Part shown: one piece after another, positions 10,759 to 21,903 of the stretch
Layout of the letters: every line of letters begins with the position of its first letter
Numbering within the stretch: position 1 is the stretch's first letter
NCBI RefSeq assembly: GCF_023091745.1
Contig: NC_068912.1
Location: 104,463,567-104,527,566, forward strand
Origin: Budorcas taxicolor
Lineage: Eukaryota; Chordata; Mammalia; Artiodactyla; Bovidae
Reading direction: 5' to 3'
DNA: 64,000 nucleotides
Translations under genes and position numbers: made by a program
The notes under the pieces: model-generated
What the model saw: only the letters and a program-made list of their open reading frames with translations
Databases searched by the model: none
What the model was told of the DNA's origin: nothing

Positions 10759-13287
10759 ATTTTTATTTTAACGATGGAGGACCATGTTCCCTCAGGGTTG
10801 TGTGAGAAATGTACACACCCACGTGCCTTTCATTGAGGATGGATTCTGAGATTGTTTAATTAGTTGAACTTCGGATTTATGCTATTTTCCCAATGCCTGT
10901 TTAAGATATGTATGTATGCATGTATGTATACACATACACACATATAAATACAAAAATCCCTCTGTCACTTCTTACATTTCCTGTGATGCCCTTTGTCTCT
11001 ATCAACTGTCGTGCAGAGAAATGTTATTTGGAATATTCATAGCAAGTCTATCGCTAATTATCACTTTAACAATGTGTTATGGAGTGTATCCATGCAGTCA
11101 TCTGGAAAGGCACATATGCCATGAAATTTGGGATTTGCTGTGCAGGGCGTGTGCCCACTCTAGTGTCTCACCAGCTCTTTGGTCTGGGAGGAAGTTGAGG
11201 TGCTTTGTGAGTGAGAATGGAGTACTGACTTTGTAGCTGAATGCACGCATCCTTCCTTCCTGTTCTCATAGCAACAATTTCCAGGGTGAATCGTTTTCCA
11301 GTGTAAGAAAAGCCTTAACTTTCTCGCCCCTAAGTCCCATTCTGGAGAGCCACAGAGATTGGGTCTGAGGTCACCACGCAGGATCAACGCCAGGCGGACA
11401 GATCCCAGCTGTAGTTCCTATTGCAGGTGAAGGAGAGGTTACTGGCCTTAATACCTTCTTGATGCTCTGGCAAGAAGGATGGTGCCAAAATCCCCATCCA
11501 GTTAGCAGACCTCAGAAGCAAATGCAAAGGAACGTTACCCTCTCAGGAGAGGACAAGAATGAATGCTCCTCTTTTTTTCTCTCTTTCCTCTTGGGAAGAA
11601 TGAACTCATGCTGGGTTGCTTCTTCAGGATCCTCAGTGGGTCTGCGCCTTGGGAATCAAGAATTATATGATCATGGGGGCGCACAGAACTCTTCCCACCA
11701 AGACTTCCTGATGGAAGTGGATGAAGCCCCAGAGGCTGCCTGCAAACGAGGCTGAGAGTAATGGAGCGTAATGGAGCTGAGCTCCTGGTCGAAGAACTCA
11801 GTCCTAGTGTGGTCATAAATCAAATGGCCTGTATGAAGGGCCGGTAATGTGACGGTAGGGAGCGATCTGCCAAACCTGGCTCCCTGGGACTCTGGGGATC
11901 TTTGTGGGTCCTGCTTTTAACATGAGTGGGCGATTCACTCTCAGTCTTTTTGGGGGTGTTCTTGGAATGTTTTTAGGGATGTAATTTAGATGGATGTTGA
12001 GTTGAATCTGTTATAATGAGATTTTATTGCACTTGGAGCCTGGTTTTGCTAGATGTTACTTTAGAAATAATAACAGTAATTATTGTTTTTGCTGAGTACT
12101 TACTGTATGCTGGGCACATTATTCATCAAAATCATTAACAAGCAACATTAATGGAGCAACATTAATGGAACGTTAATACAGCAAACTTAGGCACTTTAGA
12201 TACTTACCTTCCTAGGTATTCCTAGAAGAAAGGTCCCATTGGAGTCATCATTTACATGGGAAGAGTTTGAGGCACCAAGCATTTGATCAGCTATCCAGAG
12301 CAGCAGTGCTAGTAAGCTCCAGGAAGGAAAACAGTGGTTCCAGGCCTGTCTGTTCAGAGCGGAGCCCTTCTTTTCCATTTTAAAGCAGTGGGAAAAAGCG
12401 CTCCAGAGAATAGCCACAGGAAGGTAGGGCGAGGGGCAGAAAGAGCCAGGGGTGTTTTCTGGCCCTGTGTGGTCAGAGGGCGATGCTGGATCAGGGCTCA
12501 GCTTATCCATGCTGCCTAGCATTGGACTCTGGGGGCCTTGCACCTGTTTACAATGTGTTGTAAAAACTTAGGACTGGCTGCTTCCTTAAAGGATGAATTC
12601 AATAAACCCTGGATTTCTGGATGTTTGGTTTCTTTGTGTTTGTTTGGGGTCGTGGAAGAGTTGGGTGGGAGTGTATTTGAGAGTGATAATTTTGGGTGTA
12701 TTTAAAAAGCAAGCCAAGGCAAACAGAGTCTGCTGCAGCCTTCATCCACAGGCAGGGGACTGCGGCAGGTGGAGGTAGGTGGAAATGCAGGCCAGCTTTG
12801 TTGTGGTCCGGCCGGGTCACATCCATTAACCACGCCAACCCCACGCTAATAGGTGGGTGATTCAGCTCCTTCCTGACTTTTATTACCGGACAGAGACTGT
12901 AACAGCCCTTTGATTTAGCAAGTTAATAAAGTAAGCTATCAGGCTCCACTGTTTAACCACCGACTGGATCGCCTGGGGCTTTTTGCTTTCTGGGAACCTT
13001 GTGATATTGTTTTAGAATGGAAAAGAGTGAGCATGTGGGATTTGCAGGCTCTACAGGAGTCTCCTGGCTCCTTCGTGGGCAGCCCCTGCCAGTCCCACCA
13101 GCCCGCGCCCCTCCAGTGCCAGTCTTCCTTACCTTGTGCAGTGACTGGCTGGCTGGCGTGGTTGAGGAAATGTTTGACTCTGTGGGTGTCATGTCTAGAG
13201 GTTAATATCTGAAGGAGCCAGTGGTCTGAGATGTCTGGGAAGGAGGGAGAGTTGTATGAGAATGTGGAGGTCTCCAGGGAGAGTCCT
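10759..13287. other. Unique-looking non-coding DNA
   Basis: No gene is recognised. Small features are a TATG/TGTA-type simple run (10,905-10,950), a short MIR/L2-like piece (GAGTACTTACTGTATGCTGGGCAC, about 12,090-12,118) and a perfect 14-bp direct duplication (12,141-12,154 and 12,155-12,168). The rest is moderate-GC sequence with short, unremarkable ORFs. Confidence 0.45.
12141..12168. repeat. 14-bp tandem duplication
   Basis: AGCAACATTAATGG occurs twice without mismatch or spacer. The perfect identity suggests a recent replication slippage event. Confidence 0.9.
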
Positions 13288-13670
13288 GTGTTAGTTTCCT
13301 GTGCCTGCTGTAATAAATTACTGCAAACTGGGTGGCTTTAAACAACGAGTTTATTCTCTCACAGTTCTGGAGGCTGAAAGTCCAAGGTCGAGGGTATCAG
13401 GAGAAGCAGTCTCTTCCTAGCTTCTGGTGGCTGCAGGCGATGCTTGGCTTTCCTTGTAGATATCCTCCAGGTTCTGCCTCTGTCACCACATGGCCTTCTC
13501 CTGCTCTGTGTCACTTCTTATAAATCCTCTTGGATTTGGGCCCCGTTCTAATCCACTGTGACCTCATCTCACCTGGTTACATCTGCAAAGACCCTCTTCC
13601 AGAATAAGGTCATAGTTTGGGTGAACATGAATTTAGAGGGGCACCATTCACCCCAGTCCAAGCCCTTTAC
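13288..13670 (-). mobile_element. Ancient LTR-like repeat (MaLR type, family uncertain)
   Basis: The order CTGCTGTAATAAATTACTGC, AAACTGGGTGGC, CTCACAGTTCTGGAGGCTG, CTTCTTATAAATCC, GACCTCATCTC, TCTGCAAAGACCCTC is a familiar mammalian interspersed repeat in reverse orientation. I associate it with MaLR-type LTRs, but a search is needed for the family. It resembles the repeat at 39,596-40,031. Confidence 0.55.
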
Positions 13671-13744
13671 GAATGAATGGTAAAGATGTGGGGACCATGG
13701 TGCTGATGGATTCATAGGAGGAAATTTGGAGAAGGCTGAGCTCA

Positions 13745-13920
13745 GGCAGCACTGTCCAGATGAACTTAGGGTGATGATGGAAATGTTCTATAACTGTCTA
13801 CTAGAGTAGCCACAATTGAAATAGGCCTAATGCAACTGGGGGACTGGATTTTAAATTGTATTTAATTTAAATTTAATTTAAAATGACAAGTGGCTACCCT
13901 AACAGACATGGGCAGTCATT
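13745..13920. mobile_element. hAT-type MITE, probable
   Basis: GCACTGTCCAGATG at the left, GATGGAAATGTTCTATAACTG, TAGCCACAATTGAAATAGG, an A/T-rich TTTAATTTAAATTTAATTTAA core and AAGTGGCTACC at the right fit a non-autonomous DNA transposon whose ends read CACTGTCCA...GGCTACC. I cannot fix the family name. Confidence 0.5.
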
Positions 13921-14393
13921 TGCGTCTATGATGATTACCAAGTGTTTACAAAGTTGAACAAGATGGACTGTTACGTCCTTGCCCTCCTGGATTAGGAAAG
14001 GATGTCACACAAAGTCTTCTGCAGTGACTATGTCACAAAGTAAGCCATGATACAATTCACGTGGGGTCCTCCCACCCCCAGTGGTGCCCATTAGTCGGAG
14101 CTGGGTCAGCCCCTCACGGGTATTCACACACACAGAGAGCATCCCCATCACCTTGCTGTTGAGGTGCTCAGGCTCTGGACCTTGAGATTCCTTAGTTCTA
14201 CCCCTAGAATGCTCCAGTGGGCAAGTTATTGCCATGCATGTGGCCACAGGTGACCCTACCTTTATCTGCAGAGTCAGAGAGGTTCTCCTGGAAGACTTGG
14301 TGCTGAAGCTGAGACCTGTTTCTTCTTCAGAGAACCCTGTGCTTGTTCTCAAGAGCAAGTGCTCAGGATCACACGCCTCTGGAGCTAGAAGCG

Positions 14394-14613
14394 GTGTTAG
14401 TGTTAGTCACTCAGTCATGTCTAACTCTTTGCAACCCCATGGACTGTAGCCTGCTAGGCTCCCCTGTCCATGGAATTCTCCAGGCAAGAATACTGGCATG
14501 GGTAGCTATTCCCTTCTAGGGAATAGAAGGGGCTCTTCCCAACCCAGGGATTGAGTCCAGGTCTTCTATATTGCAGGCAGATTTCTTTACTGTCTGAGCT
14601 ACCAGGGAAGCCC
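14394..14613 (-). mobile_element. Bov-tA SINE carrying a new hairpin
   Basis: A reversed Bov-tA from GTGTTAGTGTTAGTCACTCAG to ACCAGGGAAGCCC. Inside, the usual CCATTTCCTTCTCCAGGGGATC block is replaced by a sequence holding a perfect 9-bp inverted repeat, CTATTCCCT (14,506-14,514) and AGGGAATAG (14,518-14,526), with a 3-base loop. Other Bov-tA copies in this window lack it. Confidence 0.92.
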
Positions 14614-14990
14614 AGATAGAGAAGCTTCAGCAATTATCAGGATGTGGTCTCAAAAGTTCTTAAACCACCAAAGCTTTTTCAAAGGAAAGCTCTCCTGGAC
14701 TCTTTTTTTTTTTTAAGTAAAGAAATGTTTATTTTGATATTATGAATGACGGAAAAAATTAGAATCCAGCATTACAGACTGAGTTAATAATGTGACATCA
14801 ACACAATGATACATTATAAGCCATAACTACAGTTTTTCTATAGGAAAATCTAAAATATTCATGATGAAACATTAAATGAAATCACAAAGAAACTTTAAGT
14901 ATGTATAATATGGATAAAATTATGACAAAATATACACGATTTTCAAATTATTTGTACTAATGTAATGGATTTTCTTTCCTTTTTAAAAAA
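14614..14990. other. A/T-rich DNA next to the L1 3' end
   Basis: A run of 14 T lies near 14,703-14,716, followed by A/T-rich sequence without an ORF. It could be the 3' end of another reversed LINE, but I recognise no specific family. Confidence 0.35.
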
Positions 14991-15342
14991 ATTAATTAAT
15001 TTTTTTATTGAAGGATAATTGCTTTACAGAATTTTGCTGTTTTCTGTCAAACCTCAACATGAATCAGCCATAGGTATACATGTATCCCCTCCCTTTTGAA
15101 ACTCTCTCCCATCTCCCCCCCCATCTCACCCGTCTAAGTTGATACAGAGCCCCTGTTTGAGTTTTCTGAGCCATACAGCAAATTCCCCTTGGCTATCTAT
15201 TTTACATATGGTAATATAAATTTCCATGTTACTCTTTCCATACATCTCACCCTCTCCTCCCCTGTCCCTATGTCCATAAGTCTATTCTTTATGTCTGCTT
15301 CTCCCTTGGTGCCCTGTAAATAAATTTTTCAGTACCATTTTT

Positions 15343-18300
15343 CTAGACTCCGTATATGTGCATTAGAATACAATATTTATCTTGCTCTTTCTAACTCACT
15401 TCACTCTTCATGATAGGTTCTAGGTTCATCCACCTCATTAGAACTGACTCAAATGTGTTCCTTTTAATGGCTGAGTAATACAGATGACACCACCCTTATG
15501 GCAGAAAGTAAAGAAGAACTAAAGAGCCTCTTGATGAAAGTGAAAGAGGAGAGTGAAAATGTTGGCTTAAAGCTCAACATTCAGAAAACTATGATCATGG
15601 CATCTGGTCCCATCACTTCATGGCAAATAGATGGGGAAACAGTGGAAACAGTGGCAGACTTTATTTTTTGGGGCTCCAAAATCACTGCAGATGATGACTG
15701 CAGCCATGAAATTAAAAGACGCTTACTCCTTGGAAGGAAAGTTATGACCAACCTAGACAACATATTAAAAAGCAGAGACGTTACTTTGGCAACAAAGGTC
15801 CATCTAGTCAAGGTTATGGTTTTTCCAGTAGTCATGTATAGATGTGAGAGTTGGACTATAAAGAAAGCTGAGTGCCAAAGAATTGATGCTTTTGAACTGT
15901 GGTGTTGGAAAAGACTCTTGAGAGTCCCTTGGACTGCAAGGAGATCCAGCCAGTCCATCCTAAAGGAGATTAGTCCTGAGTGTTCATTGGAAGGACTGAT
16001 GTTGAAGCTGAAGCTCCAATACTTTGGCCACCTGATGTGAAGAGCTGACTCATTTGAAAAGACCCTGATGCTGGGAATGATTGAAGGCAGGAGGAGAAGG
16101 GGACGACAGAGGATGAGGTGGTTGGATGGCATTACCGACTCAATGGACATGAGTTCGGGTAAACTCCGGGAGCTGGTGATGGACAGGGAGGCCTGGCATA
16201 CTGCAGTCCATGGGGTCGCAAAAAGTTGGACACGACTGAGCGACTGAACTGAACTGAATATTCCGTTGTGTATACATATCACAACTTCTTTATCCATTTA
16301 TCTGTTGGTGGACATCTAGGTTGCTTCTATGTTCTAGCTATTATAAATAGTGCTGCAGTGAACGGTGGGATACATGTGTTTCTATCAGTTTTGGCTTCCT
16401 CAGGTTATATGTTTAGGAGTGGGATTGCTGAGTCATATGGTGGTTTTATTTCTAGTTTTTTAAGGAATCTCCATACCTTTTTCCATAGTAGCTGTATCAA
16501 TTTACATTCCCACCAACAGTGCAAGAGTGTTCCCTTTTCTCCATATCCTTTCCAGCAATTATTGTTTGTAGACTTTTTGATGAGGGCCATTCTGACCGGT
16601 GTGAGGTGATATATCATTGTAGTTTTGATTTGCATTTCTCTACTAATGAGCAATGTTGAGCATTTTTCATGTGTTTGTTAGCCATCTGTATGTCTTCTTT
16701 GGAGAAATGTCTATTTAGGTCTTTTTCCCACTTTTTGATTGGGTTGTTTGTTTTTCTGGTATTCAGTTGTATGAGACGCTTAAATATTATAGAAATTAAT
16801 CCTTTGTCAATTGTTTCATCTGCTATTATTTTCTCCCATTCTGAGGGTTGTCTTTCACCTTGCTTATAGTTTCCTTTGCTGTGCAAAAGCTTTTAAGTTT
16901 AATCAGCTCCCACTTGTTTACTTTTGTTTTTATTTCTGTTACTCGAGGAGGTGGGTCATAGAGGATCTTGCTTTGATTTATGTCATGGAGTGTTCTGCCT
17001 ATGTTTTCCTCTAAGAGCTTTATAGTTTCTGGTCTTACATTTAGGTCTTTAATCCATTTTGAGTTTATCTTTGTGATGGTGTTAGGAAGCATTCTAATTT
17101 CATTCTTTTACATGCAGCTGTCCAGTTTTCCCAGCACCATTTTTTGAAGAGGCTGTCTTTGCCCCATTGTATATTCTTGCCTCCTTTATAAAAAAATAAG
17201 GCACCCATAGGTGCATGGGTTTATTTCTGGGCTTTCTATCTTGTTCTGTTTGTCTATATTTCTGTTTTTTGTGCCAGTACCATACTGTCTTGATGACTGT
17301 AGCTTTGTAGTATAACATGAAGTCTGGAAGGTTGCTTCCTCCAGCTCCATTCTTCTTTCTCAAGACTGATTTGGCTATCAGGGGTCTTTTGTGTTTCCAT
17401 ATGAATTGTGAAATTTTTTGTTCTAGTTCTGTGAAAAATGCCATTGGTAATTTGATAGGGATCACATTAAATCTGTAGATTGCATTTGGTAGTATAGTCA
17501 TTTTCGTAATATTGATTCTTCCTGCCCTGGAATTGGAATATCTCTCCATCTGTTTATGTCATCTTTAATTTCTTTTATTAGTGTCTTATGATTTTCTGTA
17601 TACAGTTTTTTTTTCTCCTTAGGTAAGTTTATTCCTAGATAGTTAATTCTTTTTGTTGTAATGGTAAATGGGATTGATTCCTTAATTGCTCTTTCTGATT
17701 TTTCATTGTTAGTATATAGAAATGCAAGTGATTTCTGTGTATTGATTTTGTATCCTGCAACTTTGCATAATGTCACTGATTAGCTCTAGTAATTTTCTGA
17801 TACTATCTTTGGGGTTTTCTATGTACAGAATCATATCATCTGCAAACAGTGAGAACTTTACTTCTTCTTTTCCAGTCTGGATTCCTTTTATTTCTTTTTC
17901 TTTTATGATTGTTGTAGCTAGGACTTCCAGAACTGTGTTGAATAATATTGGTGAAAGTGGATACCCTTGTCTTGTTCCTGATCTTAGGGGAAAAGCTTTC
18001 AGTTTTTCACCATTGAAAATAATGTTTGCTGTAGGCTTATCATATATGGCCTTTACTATGTTGAGGTAGGTTCCTTCTATGCCCATTTTTTGAAGAGTTT
18101 TAATCATAAATGGGTGCTGAATTTTGTCAAAGGCTTTTTCTGCATCTATTGAGATGATCATATGATTTTTTATCTTTCAATTTGTTAATATGGTGTATCA
18201 CATTGATTGATTTGCATATATTGAAGAATACTTGCATCCCTGGAATAAACCCGACTTGATCATGATGTATGAGCTTTTTGATGTGTTGCTGAATTCTGTT

Positions 18301-19936
18301 TGCTAATATTTTGTTGAGGATTTTTGCATCTATGTTCATCAGTGATATTTGCCTGTAGTTTTCTTTTTTTGTGTTGTCTTTGTCTGATTTTGGTATGAGG
18401 GTGATGGTGGCCCTGTAGAATGAGTTTGGAAGTGTTCCTTCCTTTGCAAATTTTTAAAAGAGTTTTAGAAGGAAGGGCATTAGCTCTTCTGTAAATGTTT
18501 GATAGATATCTCCTGTGAAGCCATCTGGTCCTGGGCTTTTGTTTTTTGGGAGATTTTTGATCACAGCTTCAATTTCAGTGCTAGTAATTGAGTTGTTCTT
18601 AATTTCTATTTCTTCCTGGTTCAGACTTGGAAGATTGAACTTTTCTAAGAACCTGTCCATTTCTTCCAGGTTATCTATGTTATTGCCATATAGGTGTTCA
18701 TAATAATCTCTTATAATCCTTTCTATTTCTGCATTGTCTGTTGTAACCTCCCCTTTTTCATTTCTAATTTTGTTGATTTGATTCTTCTCTTTTTCTTGAT
18801 GAGTCTGGCTAAGGGTTTGTCAATTTTGTTTCTCTTCTCAAAGAATCAGCTTTTAGTTTTATTAATCTTTACTATTGTTTCTTTCATTTCTTTTAAATTT
18901 ATTTCTGCTTGGATATTTATGATTTCTTTCCTTCTACTAATTTTGGGGTTTTTTTCTTTCTTCTTTTTCCAGTTGCTTTAGGTGTAAAGTTAGGTTGTCT
19001 GTTCAATGTTTTTCTTGTTTCTTGAGGTAGGATTGTATTGCTATAAACTTCCCTCTTAGAACTGCCTTTTGTTACATCCCATAGGTTTTAAGTTGTCTTT
19101 TTTCATTGTCATTTGTTTCTAGAAATTTTTTGATTTTCCTTTTGATTTTTTCAGTAACCTGTTGATTATTTAGAAACATGTTGTTTAATCTCCACGTGTC
19201 TGTGTTTCTTACAGTTTCTTTCTTGTAGTTGATATGTAGTCTCATAGTGTTGTGGTTGGAGAAGATGCTTGATATGATTTCAGTTTTCTTAAATTTACTG
19301 AGGTTTGATTTGTGACCCAAGATGTGGTCTATCCTAGAGAATGTTCCATGTGCACTTGAAAGGAAGGTATTCTTCTGCATTTGGATGGAATGTCCTGAAG
19401 ATATCAATGGGATCCATCTCATCTAACGTATCACTTTTGACTTGTGTTTCCTTATTAATTTTCTGTTTTGATGATCTGTCCATTGGTGTGAGTGAGATGT
19501 TAAAGTCTCCTACTATTATTGTGTTACTGTCAGTTTCTCCTTTTATGTCTGTTAGTGTTTGTCTTATGTATTGAGGTGCTTCTGTGTTGGGTGCATAGAT
19601 ATTTGCAATTGTTATGTCTTCCTCTTGGATTGATCCCTTGATCATTATGTAGTGTCCTTCCTTATCTTTTGTAATCTTCTTTATTTTAAGGTCTATTTTG
19701 CCTGATATGAGAATTGCTACTCCAGTTTTCTTTTGCTTCCCATTTGCATGGAATATATTTTTCCATCCTCTTACTTTCAGTCTATATGTGTCTTGAGGTC
19801 TGAAGTGGGTTTCTTGTAGACAGCATATATATGGGTCTTGTTTTTGTATACATTCAGCCAGTCTGTGTCTTTTGGTTGGAGCATTTAATCCATTTACATT
19901 TAAAGTAATTATTGATATATATGTTCCTATTGCCAT
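15343..19936 (-). pseudogene. L1 ORF2 pseudogene (endonuclease and reverse transcriptase)
   Basis: ORF2p normally nicks target DNA and copies L1 RNA into it. The ATG at 19,936 opens an APE-type endonuclease readable for 200 codons: N14 in LNVNG, QETHF at 41-45, NIYAPN at 112-117 and GDFN at 143-146. The reverse transcriptase is readable at 18,161-17,709, with GTRQGYPLSP and the catalytic FADD at 17,846-17,835. The natural TAG stop is at 15,343-15,345. Without the BovB insert the frame spans 3,816 bp, about 1,271 codons, the normal ORF2p length. The frame is broken into ten or so open segments (for example near 19,334-19,422, 18,127-18,161, 17,498-17,549 and 16,614-16,653) by single-base indels and stops. 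The BovB splits it 45 codons before the stop. Confidence 0.92.
15481..16258 (+). mobile_element. 5'-truncated BovB LINE inside L1 ORF2
   Basis: The insert starts at CAGATGACACC, inside the codons for the catalytic YADD of the BovB reverse transcriptase, and ends in (ACTGAA)n without a poly-A tail. The L1 sequence stops at CTGAGTAATA and continues as TTCCGTTGTG on the other side. Only AATA (15,477-15,480 and 16,257-16,260) could be a TSD. A 180-codon open frame (15,498-16,040) covers the C-terminal region after the RT. It ends where an Arg codon CGA has become TGA. Confidence 0.95.
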
Positions 19937-19939
19937 TTT

Positions 19940-20855
19940 CTAAGTGTTTGGGGTTGATTTTATAGATCTTTTTCTTCTGTTGTGTTTGTTGACTGTATAA
20001 GTCCATTTAAAATTTGTTGTAAAGCTGGTTTGGTGGTGCTGAATTCTCTTAACTTTTGCTTGTCTGAAAAGCTTTTTATTTCTCCATCAATTTTGAATAA
20101 GATCCTTGCTAGGTACAGTAATCTTGGTTGTAGATTTTTTCCCTTTCAGTGCTTTAAATATATCCTGCCATTCCCTTCCGGCCTGCAGAGTTTCTGCTGA
20201 AAGATCATTTGTTAAGCTTATGGGGTTTCCCTTGCATGTTACCTGTTGCTTCTCCCTTGCTGCTTTTAATATTCTTTCTTTGTGTTTAGTCTTTGTTAGT
20301 TTGATTAGTATGTGTCTTGACGCATTTCTCCTTGGGTTTATCCTGTATGGGACTCTTTGTGCCTCTTGTACTTGATTGACTATTTCCTTTTCCGTGTTCG
20401 GGAAATTTTCAACTATAATTGCTTCAAAAAATTTGTCATACCCTTTCTTTTTCTCTTCTTCTGGGATCCCTATAATTTGAACGTTGGTGTGTTTTATATG
20501 GTCCCAGAGATCTCTGAGACTGTCCTAAACTCTTTTCATTCTTTTTACTTTATTCTGCTCTTCAGAAGTTATTTCCACCATTTTACCTTCCAGCTCACTG
20601 ATTTGTTCTTCTGCTTCAGATATTCTGCTATTGATTCCTTCTAGAGTATTTTTAACTCAGTAACTGTGTTGTTTGTCTCTGTCTGCTTATTCTTTAATTC
20701 TTCTAGGTCTTTGTTAATTGATCCTTGCATTTCCTCCATTTTGTTTTCAAGGTTTTGATCATCTTTACTATCATTATTCTGAATTCTTTTTCAGGTAATT
20801 TTCCTATTTCCTCTATATTTATTTGGACTTCTGTGTTTCTCGTTTGCTCCTTCAT
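19940..20855 (-). pseudogene. L1 ORF1 pseudogene
   Basis: ORF1p is the RNA-binding chaperone of L1. The start ATG is at 20,855-20,853 and the TAG stop at 19,942-19,940, three bases before the ORF2 ATG, spanning 916 bp (about 305 codons, the usual size). The N-terminal part encodes a Lys/Glu-rich coiled-coil-like segment. The C-terminal part keeps the ILKAAREKQQVT and SAETLQAGREWQDIF blocks typical of L1 ORF1. A frameshift lies near 20,757, where the reading shifts from AKMIKTL to the expected NLENKMEEMQ frame, and further breaks follow, so no long frame survives. Confidence 0.85.
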
Positions 20856-21410
20856 TTGTGTAGTATTTCTCTGCCCTTTTTTTTTTTTTTTTTTAAGTTA
20901 TTGTGTTTGAGGTCTCCTTTTCCCAGGCTTCAAGGAAAGTTGAATTCTTTTTTCCTTTTGGTTTCTGCCCTCCTAATGTTGGTCCAGTGGTTTGTGTGAG
21001 CTTTGTACAGGGTGAGATTTGTGCTGAGACTTTGTTTGTTTGTTTTCCCTCTGATGGGCAAGGCTGAGTGAGGTGGTACTTCTGTCTGCTGATGATTGGG
21101 TTGGTATTTTTGTTTTGTTTGTTGTTTAGATGAGGTGTCCTGCACAGGGTGCTATTGGTGGTTGGGTGATGCCGGGTCTTGTATTCAAGTGGTTTCCTTT
21201 GTGTGAGTTCTCACTATTTGATACCCCCTAGGGTTAGTTCTCTGACAGTCTAGGGTCTTGGAGTCAGTGCTCCCACTCCAAAGGCTCAGGGTTTGATCTC
21301 TGGTCAGGAATGAAGATTCTACAGGTGGTTTGTTATGGCATTGAGGGAGAGTAAAACAAATATCCAAAAATAAGAAACCAAAGATGAACCCTAGGCCAAT
21401 GGCAGTTACA
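20856..21410 (-). mobile_element. L1 5' UTR, proximal part
   Basis: The non-coding region sits between ORF1 and the repeated 5' monomers. It contains an 18-T run at 20,877-20,894 (A-rich in L1 sense) just upstream of ORF1, and the CAGGTGGTTTGTTATGGC block near 21,320, which I associate with bovine L1 leaders. Confidence 0.7.
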
Positions 21411-21903
21411 AAATCAGGCAAATAATAATTAAAATAATGGAATATACACATATACATATACGCCCATGAGCAAAGTGAAAACACTCCAACAAAAATAAAG
21501 TACAGTAGATTGATCTGGCAAACAAAGGAAATAAAAAATTGTATTTACCAGTTAAGAACAAAACTAACTTAAGCACAAACTGGAAAACAAAACTAAGGCA
21601 AGGTGCCAAGTGGGGAAAAGAGCAATGAAAACAAAACTAACAAATATGTTGAGAGGAAAGGAAAGAAAAGAAAGAAAGAATAGATAGGGAAAGTTAAATA
21701 GAGGTAGATGAAGAAGATTTATATACATTAAAGATTAACTGCAAGGAGAAAAGAACAGTAGGAAAGGCAAACGAAGGAATAAGTATAGAAAAAATATAAT
21801 AGGTTTTAAAAATTAAAAATATAAAAAGAGAAAAAAACAGAAGAAGAAAGAAAAAAAGGGGGAGGAACTCCACAGAACTGCAAAAGCCCAATGTAGATGC
21901 AGA
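21411..21903 (-). promoter_or_regulatory. L1 5' UTR monomer, inner copy
   Basis: This is the first of two tandem units. Shared blocks are GCACAAACTGGAAAACAAAACTAA at 21,573 and AAGATTAACTGCAAGGAGAA at 21,731; their partners lie 488-493 bp downstream. L1 promoters in several mammals are built from such monomers. Promoter activity is inferred, not visible. Confidence 0.75.

Noticed and set aside
15581..16297. A 238-codon minus-strand open frame across BovB
   Set aside because: It is antisense to the BovB coding region; similar antisense frames occur at 38,099-38,422 and 58,366-58,776. It reflects the codon composition of the sense strand.
16268..16609. Plus-strand open frames through the L1 (for example 16,268-16,609, 17,770-18,069 and 20,357-20,644)
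   Set aside because: They are antisense to ORF2 and ORF1 of the L1. Their hydrophobic composition follows from T-rich antisense DNA, and they do not show real membrane proteins.
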